The position numbers were made by a program, and so were the translations under genes. A DNA stretch of 46,972 nt. Origin: Planctomycetota bacterium (GTDB lineage: Bacteria; Planctomycetota; UBA1135; GCA-002686595). The stretch spans positions 26,522-73,493 of the forward strand of contig JAKVCD010000016.1 in assembly GCA_022446815.1 (NCBI GenBank), written 5' to 3'. This document shows positions 40,901-46,972 of this stretch, in pieces (positions within the stretch are counted from its first letter, which is position 1; each line of letters starts with the position of its first letter). The notes beneath the pieces were generated by a model, which saw only the letters and a list, made by a program, of their open reading frames with translations, ran no database searches and was not told the origin of the DNA.

Positions 40901-42887
40901 ACAAGGGAACACCTCTTCGGATTTCGGTGCCGGGGCGAGCACGCGGAACAACGCGCACCCGCGCTTTTACGACTGCGTCTTTGTGGGCAATGACGCCGGG
41001 CGCAACGGCGGCGGGATGATTGTCGATAACGGCTCGATTCAGCTCTATCGCTGTGAGTTCATCGGCAACAGCGCAGATGATTCAGGGGGCGGTCTCTTCG
41101 CACGAAACGGCGCAAACGGTGTCATCAAAGCCTGCAACTTCCGCGGGAACTGGGCCCATGGAGAAGACGGCGGTGGCGCGTTCCTTGATGGCGTAGGTTT
41201 GAGCTTCGAACGCTGCGAGTTCAGCTTGAATAGCGCTGGAGAGCTTGGCGGGGGAGCGGCTGTGCGAAACGCGACAGGGACGCCCTCGTTTGATGACTGC
41301 TCCTTTGATGGGAACGTGGCTGGAGAGAGCGGTGGAGCGCTCTCATTCGACGCCGTCAACGTCGTCTTGAGAGGCAGCTCTATGAGAGGCAATGAGTCGC
41401 TTGGGCGCGGCGGCGCTCTCTATGTGGCCAACGCCTCACATGTCCAAATTGAGGGTAACGAGCTCATAGGGAACAGCGCTGGGACCTTAGGTGGCGGCAT
41501 GTTCCTCGCGGCCCAGGGGGGTTGGATCCGACGCTGTACTAGCTCTGCAAATTCTGCAGGCTTAGGCGGCGGTGGGGCTTATCTCGTCGAGTATTCCACG
41601 CCGGCCTTAGACAGCTGCATCTTCTGGGGGGACTCGCCCGACGAGGTCCGCGTCGAGGTGACACCTGGCGCTATCAGCGGCAACAAGGTCTCGGCTGTGA
41701 CCTTCCCTGATGCTGTGCGTTACAGCTGCGTTCAAGGTGGGTGGCCTGTGGGGCAGGGCAACATCGCTTCGGACCCCATGTTCCGAGACAGCCTCGGTGG
41801 TGACTTTGGCCTTGGCGTAGGCTCGCCATGCATTGACGCTGGAAACCCCTCCATCTCTACCGATCCGGACGGCTCTAGAGCCGATATGGGCGCAGAGGCC
41901 TACCAAGGCAGCGCCTACATCGACGTGATGACCTGGAACTTCAGCGCTGGGGAGCGAATTGAGCCGGTCGTCATAGCCCAATCGCCCGCAGAGGTGCTCG
42001 TCGCATCGAGCAACTACTGGCAGGAGCTACGAGACAACGGCTACAAGGAACGACTTCATCGCCTCGCAGAGCTCGTCGTGGAAGAGGATCCATATATCTT
42101 CCATGCAGAGACCTTGATCCGTGCCCGCGTCCGACCGGTCGGGAGCGTCCTGAGCGGATCTTCGCAGGGGACCTACATCACGGCCTTCGATCAAGCGGAG
42201 ATCTTCAAGGATGCGATGGAGGACTTGGGGTGGGGGAGCTACCTCGGGAAGAGCCAGGTCTTTGACGTGGTCGTCCCAGTCATCACCTGTGGTGGCTATG
42301 CCGACGTGCGTCTGCAGGGATACCAGGTTAGCTATTCGCGGGAGTCTCAACCTCTCCAAAGCAACCTGGGCTTCTTCAATGAGCAGCTGACAGGCCCCGT
42401 GGGCGGAATAGGAGGGTGGGCCCCCACCTACGGCTGGCGTGGTTTCAGGGTCCAAGACGGATCCAGCCCTTGGATCCACTTCACGAACTTGGATCCCTCA
42501 TCATCCGAAGGTCTTCAGGCTGTTCAGGTGGGAGAGCTCCTTACACGCTTGATCGTCCCTAGCCCTGAAAACACAGAGCACGCCGTCCTGGCAGGAGACT
42601 TCGCCTCCACGCCCGGCTCTCCCGCTTACAACATGTTGATAGGAGCCGGTTTCCAAGACGCATGGACACCCTTTGGCTCTGGGTCAGGCGCGACATGCTG
42701 CCAGGCTAACGACCTCTTCAACTCCGCCTCACAGCTTTCTGAGCGTCGGGATTGGGGGCTCTCAAACGACCCTCTGTGGTCCGCAAAGGGGGCATGGGTC
42801 GTAGGCCAAGGGGAGGCAGATCGAACCCGGTCGGGCAGATGGGTCTCTACGCATGCAGGGCTCTTGACTCGATGGGGGACCTTATAA
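37908..42887 (+). CDS. Giant surface mosaic: FG-GAP propeller, cadherin-like repeats, DCN repeats, beta-helix, degenerate EEP domain
   Basis: A 1659-residue exported protein from ATG 37908, with a signal peptide (about 16-34). Domains in order: FG-GAP/integrin-alpha-like propeller (about 35-465; DLNDDGRDEFAV, DVNQDGHEDLIIG); three cadherin-like tandem domains (470-765; EDTSVVLNILANDFDVDG and relatives); six or seven DCNxNGxPDxC-type units (765-885); a right-handed parallel beta-helix of GG-rich coils (about 886-1320); and a C-terminal endonuclease/exonuclease/phosphatase fold (1338-1659). The last keeps MTWN (N1344) and HAET (E1401). The usual THLD is TNLD (N1527), GDFN is GDFA (A1566) and SDH is STH (T1648), so catalysis is unlikely. 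Probably an adhesin or matrix protein. Confidence 0.85.
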   Translation: MTSTARISRDNAYLQRAFRVFSATLLGTSALWAAQEDIRVHYGESPGDRYGALVTGVGDVDLDTYQDYAISSLGGFGKVEVFDGRHGSLLYTLNGSEEGGEFGRSLCTLGDLNDDGRDEFAVTAWMEGQQASPDAGKVYIYSGDGSLLAGPGQFPELLIGSSAGDRFGSSIASFGDWNGDGSVEVAVGAIDDDENGSSSGSVRIIQIGWDSSTEVLTVALMATLYGEQPGDRFGSSLATGDLVGDPGLELAIGAPLSDGAPALANRGAVQVWAMSPAGVLSLVETLQGAESGDQFGHSVAILSGWSAVNERALAVASVQADLNGSSAGSVGVFSLSRSGGSLLNEMHGLEAGDKLGAAIANGGDVNQDGHEDLIIGVPGDDTLGFNAGKAQVYSGADNSLLAEVFPKAVLGSPPGHYFSGFGSSVAGLGRVDYDGPESDVDDYYSDLAVGTDCGSSNADGQALIFTEHLNEPPVLVDDLTPVGQVSTLEDTSVVLNILANDFDVDGRIELATLEIAQQPLNGAASVTADNQVLYTPVDDFFGTDNFTYSAKDDDGASGVPATVTVQVGSVNDAPVGVADFAITDEDTPVLIFVTANDTDVDGAPQFATLNITEWPTNGVLSVDFAAEGVLYSPNLHWHGTDSFSYQVQDEYGLWTEITSCQITVTDVNDLPVAVDDSAVGFQAFPLNVDVLANDYEVEPDGTIAASGITITAQPVGGTLSIDLGAGVVVYTGDSGFVGTDSFKYTVTDDDGGVSNEAVAVLTILEDCNFNQVWDTEDISTGFSADCNATGVPDECELDGNDCDTNLVPDECDPDCNANGRPDDCDFTELENIDCDSNGVLDDCQVDCNQNGLPDNCDINLAVSRDCDFNGLPDECDGIRWVDVLAADCNGDGSWGAPHCTLQQAIFASSPGDVIMALPGVYEETIDLAGRNISLKSAAGMGMTFIDGQGNGPVVRFQANESPACLMQGFTVTGGSASGGQAGGIAISSASPTIRDCRIQGNTSSDFGAGASTRNNAHPRFYDCVFVGNDAGRNGGGMIVDNGSIQLYRCEFIGNSADDSGGGLFARNGANGVIKACNFRGNWAHGEDGGGAFLDGVGLSFERCEFSLNSAGELGGGAAVRNATGTPSFDDCSFDGNVAGESGGALSFDAVNVVLRGSSMRGNESLGRGGALYVANASHVQIEGNELIGNSAGTLGGGMFLAAQGGWIRRCTSSANSAGLGGGGAYLVEYSTPALDSCIFWGDSPDEVRVEVTPGAISGNKVSAVTFPDAVRYSCVQGGWPVGQGNIASDPMFRDSLGGDFGLGVGSPCIDAGNPSISTDPDGSRADMGAEAYQGSAYIDVMTWNFSAGERIEPVVIAQSPAEVLVASSNYWQELRDNGYKERLHRLAELVVEEDPYIFHAETLIRARVRPVGSVLSGSSQGTYITAFDQAEIFKDAMEDLGWGSYLGKSQVFDVVVPVITCGGYADVRLQGYQVSYSRESQPLQSNLGFFNEQLTGPVGGIGGWAPTYGWRGFRVQDGSSPWIHFTNLDPSSSEGLQAVQVGELLTRLIVPSPENTEHAVLAGDFASTPGSPAYNMLIGAGFQDAWTPFGSGSGATCCQANDLFNSASQLSERRDWGLSNDPLWSAKGAWVVGQGEADRTRSGRWVSTHAGLLTRWGTL
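40204..40541 (+). repeat. DCNxNGxPDxC-type tandem repeats within the giant protein
   Basis: Six or seven units of the form D-C-[ND]-x-N-G-x-[PL]-D-[ED]-C lie in this stretch, for example DCNATGVPDEC, DCNANGRPDDC, DCDSNGVLDDC, DCNQNGLPDNC and DCDFNGLPDEC. The Asp/Asn spacing resembles calcium-binding loops, and the paired cysteines suggest disulfides. They link the cadherin-like and beta-helix parts. Confidence 0.8.
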
Positions 42888-42895
42888 GAGGTCCG

Positions 42896-42928
42896 CTAGC
42901 AGGTCCTCGATTCTCGCAGTTCTGCTAG
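42896..42928 (+). terminator. 7-base hairpin just after the giant mosaic gene
   Basis: CTAGCAG (42896-42902) pairs with CTGCTAG (42922-42928) across a 19-base loop, 9 bases after the stop codon. There is no T-run. It may help terminate or protect the 3' end. Confidence 0.35.
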
Positions 42929-43095
42929 AGCAATCAGGCAGGACTACTGAAGAGAGACCTCCCCTGTCAACTATAGGAAGTTGTAAGGAGCCCCGTAAAA
43001 TCGGCTTTCCTGAGTTAATAAATGCAGATTTCCTCTCCCCGTATTGGGCAAGTGAACCTAAGATCGGTCCCAAGTTCTGAGGAGAACCACCGCAT

Positions 43096-46000
43096 TTGAG
43101 TGTCTTACGAGCAATTCGTAGGGAGAGGACCCGTCGGAGGGCGGCCCTGTCCAAGCTCCGGCGTAGCAGGCCGAGGGGTAGGCGTGCACCCTTTCGCATG
43201 GAGCCTCTGGAGCCGAGGATCTTGCTCTCCGCGGATCCCATAGCTGCCTCGATCCTCGGTGATCCAGGGAACGCGACACAACTCCTCGACTCTTTCGATT
43301 CAGCTCCCCCTGGAGATGGCGTTGATGACCTCTTGTACGCCGACCCATATTTTGACAGCGACCCTGATGATATTGCTGCGGGGATGGTTGGGCGCGTCTC
43401 GCTCGTCTCAGGCGCCGATGGCTCCGAGATTTGGAGCGTCCAAGGTGTCAATCAGGATGATTACTTCGGCTGGTCCGTCACCTCGATAGGAGACGTTAAC
43501 CAAGACGGCGTCGATGACGTCGCTATCGGTTCACCGGGGTTTAAAGATCCCGGGGGTGACTTCTCTGGACGAGTTCAGATCTTCAGTGGTGATGCTCCTG
43601 TCACCGGGCTCCACACTCCGCTGCTGACGATCAATCCGCTGACCCTTATGGCGGACGGCGAAGAGTTCTATGGCGACTTCTATGACACATCAGTCACGCC
43701 CGCTGTCAGGGACTTTGACTGGCAAATGTTCGGGTTCTCACTTGAGTGGGCCGAAGATGAGTTAGGGCAAGGGAGGTCGTATCTCGCTGTCGGCGACCCC
43801 CTAGCCACCTCTACAGACTCTAGCGGTGAGCACGACGCCGCCCATGGAGCTGTCAAGATCCTCTCCCTCGGGTGGCTCCAAGACCAATTCCTTGCGTCTT
43901 CGGCTAGCGCACCCTCTGCTCAAGTTGACATCCTCAAGGGAACACCTGGTAGCCGCTTCGGCTGGACGGTTGAGAGTGTCGGGACTGTGTTTGATTCCAG
44001 CGCTGGCGACGGCCTCTCAGACTTGTTGGTCGGATCCCCTGGAGCGGCTGGTGGCGTTGGCCACTTGTATGGGGTGGACCTTGATCGGGTTGGAGATTTT
44101 AACTCTGGGGATGTAGAGGCTTGGAGCTCTGGCGCTGAGAAGATCCTCCTAAAGGGTTCAACTGACTACGAAGTAGGTGTCAGCGCGCTGCACTTAATCG
44201 ACTCAAATGCTTCCGATCAATACATCATCGGGGCCCCCTTCGTACCGGTTAGTGAGGCAAGTGCGCCGCAGAGCGGCGTAGTGTTCGCTCTGTCTGATGC
44301 AGGTCTGACGGCCCTCTACAGCGCCGGGCAGGAGGCAGGCGCCAATGCAGGGTCTGCCGAAGGGATCCCCGAGTACAGCGGAGCTACCGCAACTTCCTTG
44401 GTGGCGGCAGGCTCAGTGAACTGGGCATATGAAGTGACTACAGACTTGAGGTTTTCGCACAAAGATGTGGGGAGATACCTCGCCGCCGGTGGAGAGTGGG
44501 GAGACGAGGACGGAAGCTTCCAAGATGTGCTCGACGATGTCTTAGTCGGAGTCCCCGAGTTCGATACAGCAGTCCAGTATTTTGTTGAAGATCCTGATGG
44601 AGAGTACATAGAGGGTGCCTCACCAGGAGAATTTGAGGTAGACCCTAATGCCGGGACGGCGAACGCAAGCACGAACGCGCACTACAGCCTCGCTGGCGAT
44701 CTGATTGACGGAGGGGGGAAAATTCTCGTCCTGAGCGGGGATACGGGGAGCGAGCTTGATCGCTTAGAGGGACTTTCTGAGCTCGAGCCGGTCGCGGGAA
44801 GTACCTCCGGCTTCTATGTGGGAGAGAATCTCGGTAGAGCGATGCTCGGAGGACTCTCTCTGGACGGTAGCGGCGGTCGAGATTTCGTTACTGCGTCCTT
44901 GGCTAAGCCCGCAGAAGCTGGGGCAGCAGACGCGTCGCACTATCAATTTGATCGAAGGCGCGGAGGGAGCTCTGACCTAGACGAGGCTGTGGAGGAGTTT
45001 ACTGACGGCCTCGCTTATGTCAGAGAGTGGTTCGAAGTCCTCTTCGCTCTCGGAGAGATGGCCGTTGAGCTCCCATTCCTTGAGGACCACGCGGCGTTCC
45101 AAGGAGGGTTGGGAGAGGTCTTTGGGATCTTTGAGCAGTTGGACACCAACATCTTGACTCCAATGCTCAGCACGCTCGATAGCGTCTCAGATGGCACAGT
45201 CACTCCGCTGGGCTTTCAGGGGCTCGGGCAGCTTCTCGCCGACAGTGTTGGGCAGACTGGCGACGATATCTCGGATGACACGGTTGTCGGCGCAGACTCC
45301 ACCCTTATCAATTTTAGCGCGTCTTCCACGAACTTTAGTCAAGACGATGACTCTGGCTTAAATAACATTTTTGGCGATGAGGCCGGAGAGTCGGAGGCCT
45401 TTATCGCTTTGGATCTTCGGCTCCAACTTCACCTTGAAATCGCTGGGCTTGATCTGAGCTTTGACTCGACGGAGATCTTGCCAGGGCTGACCTTCTCCAC
45501 GTCAGGAGACCTCACGCTCGGGGGAGATATCTTCATCGACTTCGGCTTGGGCTATAACCTCGACCCAGCAGTCGGTGGGTTTACCATTGGTAACACCTTC
45601 CAAGGGGACGAAGACGGTGAGCTCGTCAACCTGGAGTCGCATGACGCTTCTCAATACGAGACGGTCTTGCTCTGGGATGAGGATGCGGCGACGACGAACG
45701 GCTACCCCGACGATCAGGCGACGGAGCCTTTGCACATATCGGGAAGCGAGGGCTTCACCTCGTACCCGTTCACCATTGCTTCACAGACGAAATACAAGGC
45801 CACGCTGATCCCGCTTGATGTCTCAGGGGATCCCTTGCCTGTTACAGGCGGCGTATACGAGGAGATTACTTACGACACCGTGGGGGCGTACGACGCTGGC
45901 GTAGGTGGCTACTTACTCCAAGGCGTCATTCGTGACGGGACGGATTATTATTCTGCCGTCGCAGGTATCGACAGCTTTAAAATCGTCCCTGTGGGCTATG

Positions 46001-46972
46001 AGGCCGCCTCATTGGCAACGGTGGATGAGGCGGGGACGACTCACTTTGAGATCCCAGGGTCGGCGGAGGGTTTTGAAGAGTTTGGGGTCGACGGCACCTA
46101 TTACGCGAAGGTCGTCGCGGTCGAGACTGCAACAGGAGATCTTCACCCCTCAGAGCCAACTGGGGGTTGGGAGGTCATCTCATACACGGGCCTTCAGGCG
46201 CAGGCCTCGAACAATCGGTTGGATGGTCTGGAGCGCGCCGCGAATGATTCCACGGAGCAGCTTCTGACGTCCGGGCCGTTCACGGATGCCGGATACGAGG
46301 CAAGGCTTGTCCCATTGGAAGAGGGCGATGCCCCGACACTCTCGCGGAACGCCTCGGATCATCCGACTGCGCCCGATGTGCTCGAGCCGCAGGGCCTGAT
46401 GAAGGTGACAGCGTTGCTCTCGGGTGATTTGGGGCTGGCCACGGGGATAGGACCCGATGGAGGGAGTAATTGGCAAGCGTCGGATCCTGATGGCGCTAAT
46501 TATGCCTTTGCCGATGCGCTGGACACAGATGGCAATGACCTGTTGGGCGGAGATGGCCGGCCCGATGGCGGCGAATTTATGATCGCAGCCAGGTTTGGCA
46601 CTTCTGACAGTAACCCCAGCTCTCCCTCTCTTGGATTGGGTGCGAGAGTGGATCACGGGTTGATTCATTTAGGGATCGGTGTCGAAGGCTATTGGGACAA
46701 AACCTTCACCGTTGGCGCTCTTGAGTTAGATGAAACCGCGATGAGCTCCGAACAAGCGGCGGAGGCTGCTTCGGATGAACCGCTTGATAGTACTGGAGAG
46801 GCGACCAGCGATCCGGGGGTTAGCCCGGGCACTGTGACAGAGCCCTTGATTGCATTTGAGGCATACGGTCAAACTTCAGGCAGTTACGAGTCAGATCTGA
46901 GCGACAGTTCAGACAACTTAATCAGCGCCGTGTCTACTGACACTGCCATCGAGATTACCGTGCCCACCTCAG
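43096..46972 (+). CDS. LEPR-XLL giant surface protein with FG-GAP repeats (3' truncated by window)
   Basis: The frame runs from TTG 43096 to the window end without a stop (1292 codons seen). An in-frame TGA at 43078 limits the start; GGAG lies upstream. The N-terminus is strongly basic (RRERTRRRAALSKLRRSRPRGRR), then MEPLEPRILLSADP at residues 35-48. This is the LEPR-XLL motif found at the start of very large planctomycete and related surface proteins, and probably guides export. FG-GAP-like units follow (DVNQDGVDDVAIGSPG near residue 134, GLSDLLVGSPGAAGG). A helical stretch lies at about 645-700, and long Asp/Ser/Gly-rich beta sequence continues to the edge. It is presumably a filamentous adhesin or matrix protein. 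Confidence 0.82.
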   Translation, partial: MSVLRAIRRERTRRRAALSKLRRSRPRGRRAPFRMEPLEPRILLSADPIAASILGDPGNATQLLDSFDSAPPGDGVDDLLYADPYFDSDPDDIAAGMVGRVSLVSGADGSEIWSVQGVNQDDYFGWSVTSIGDVNQDGVDDVAIGSPGFKDPGGDFSGRVQIFSGDAPVTGLHTPLLTINPLTLMADGEEFYGDFYDTSVTPAVRDFDWQMFGFSLEWAEDELGQGRSYLAVGDPLATSTDSSGEHDAAHGAVKILSLGWLQDQFLASSASAPSAQVDILKGTPGSRFGWTVESVGTVFDSSAGDGLSDLLVGSPGAAGGVGHLYGVDLDRVGDFNSGDVEAWSSGAEKILLKGSTDYEVGVSALHLIDSNASDQYIIGAPFVPVSEASAPQSGVVFALSDAGLTALYSAGQEAGANAGSAEGIPEYSGATATSLVAAGSVNWAYEVTTDLRFSHKDVGRYLAAGGEWGDEDGSFQDVLDDVLVGVPEFDTAVQYFVEDPDGEYIEGASPGEFEVDPNAGTANASTNAHYSLAGDLIDGGGKILVLSGDTGSELDRLEGLSELEPVAGSTSGFYVGENLGRAMLGGLSLDGSGGRDFVTASLAKPAEAGAADASHYQFDRRRGGSSDLDEAVEEFTDGLAYVREWFEVLFALGEMAVELPFLEDHAAFQGGLGEVFGIFEQLDTNILTPMLSTLDSVSDGTVTPLGFQGLGQLLADSVGQTGDDISDDTVVGADSTLINFSASSTNFSQDDDSGLNNIFGDEAGESEAFIALDLRLQLHLEIAGLDLSFDSTEILPGLTFSTSGDLTLGGDIFIDFGLGYNLDPAVGGFTIGNTFQGDEDGELVNLESHDASQYETVLLWDEDAATTNGYPDDQATEPLHISGSEGFTSYPFTIASQTKYKATLIPLDVSGDPLPVTGGVYEEITYDTVGAYDAGVGGYLLQGVIRDGTDYYSAVAGIDSFKIVPVGYEAASLATVDEAGTTHFEIPGSAEGFEEFGVDGTYYAKVVAVETATGDLHPSEPTGGWEVISYTGLQAQASNNRLDGLERAANDSTEQLLTSGPFTDAGYEARLVPLEEGDAPTLSRNASDHPTAPDVLEPQGLMKVTALLSGDLGLATGIGPDGGSNWQASDPDGANYAFADALDTDGNDLLGGDGRPDGGEFMIAARFGTSDSNPSSPSLGLGARVDHGLIHLGIGVEGYWDKTFTVGALELDETAMSSEQAAEAASDEPLDSTGEATSDPGVSPGTVTEPLIAFEAYGQTSGSYESDLSDSSDNLISAVSTDTAIEITVPTS

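Noticed and set aside
1..46972. CRISPR arrays, insertion sequences, integrases or prophage genes
   Set aside because: No regularly spaced repeats, transposase or integrase motifs, or phage structural genes were seen.

Overview
The window is high-GC bacterial DNA and most likely comes from the Planctomycetota. The evidence is a set of exported proteins typical of that phylum: a lipoprotein arylsulfatase, a protein starting with an LEPR-XLL motif, an array of DCNxNGxPDxC repeats, an SBBP-repeat propeller, and a recurring C-terminal module ending in W[YF]-(R)DP...ITW-like sequence. The phylum is an inference; there is no rRNA here to prove it. The only RNA gene seen is tRNA-His(GTG).

Layout. 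Positions 1-2933 hold three co-directional glycosyltransferases (one GT4 cut by the window edge, two GT2), probably part of a surface-glycan cluster. Positions 2935-5613 (minus strand) hold a metallo-beta-lactamase-fold hydrolase, a membrane-anchored SGNH hydrolase, yidD and rnpA. Positions 5661-8811 (plus) hold a degenerate aldehyde dehydrogenase, an L-lysine 6-aminotransferase and a broken nucleotidyltransferase. Positions 8792-11163 (minus) hold an SDR/DUF2867 protein translationally coupled to a CarH/LitR-like B12-fold regulator that lacks the usual cobalt-ligand histidine. Positions 11391-12670 (plus) are a two-gene unit (double-fasciclin protein and DUF378 membrane protein) closed by a strong terminator.

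Positions 12728-17811 (minus) are a compact run: RlmN-like methyltransferase, DHH phosphoesterase, flippase-like membrane protein and an NhaC-type antiporter with an extra exported N-terminal domain. Positions 17848-19773 (plus) carry a coiled-coil membrane protein and asnS. Positions 19793-23019 (minus) carry small proteins, a lipoprotein, a MobA-like nucleotidyltransferase, a ThiF/MoeB-like adenylating enzyme and a zinc-ribbon membrane protein. A coiled-coil protein and tRNA-His follow.

From 23837 to the end the region is dominated by exported proteins: a LytM-fold protein with an altered active site, an arylsulfatase lipoprotein, the SBBP propeller, a PHP-type metallohydrolase, a choice-of-anchor-like protein, an outer-membrane barrel, a PAP2 enzyme and an alpha/beta hydrolase. 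The right edge holds two giant surface proteins. One is a 1659-residue mosaic (FG-GAP propeller, cadherin-like tandem, DCN repeats, parallel beta-helix, C-terminal endonuclease/exonuclease/phosphatase fold). The other is an LEPR-XLL FG-GAP protein cut by the window end.

The most unusual theme is a recurring loss of catalytic or ligand residues in otherwise recognisable folds: the aldehyde dehydrogenase (Cys to Arg), the B12-fold regulator (His to Thr), the LytM protein (His to Met) and the EEP domain of the giant protein (His, Asn and Asp all replaced). No mobile element, CRISPR array or prophage was seen.
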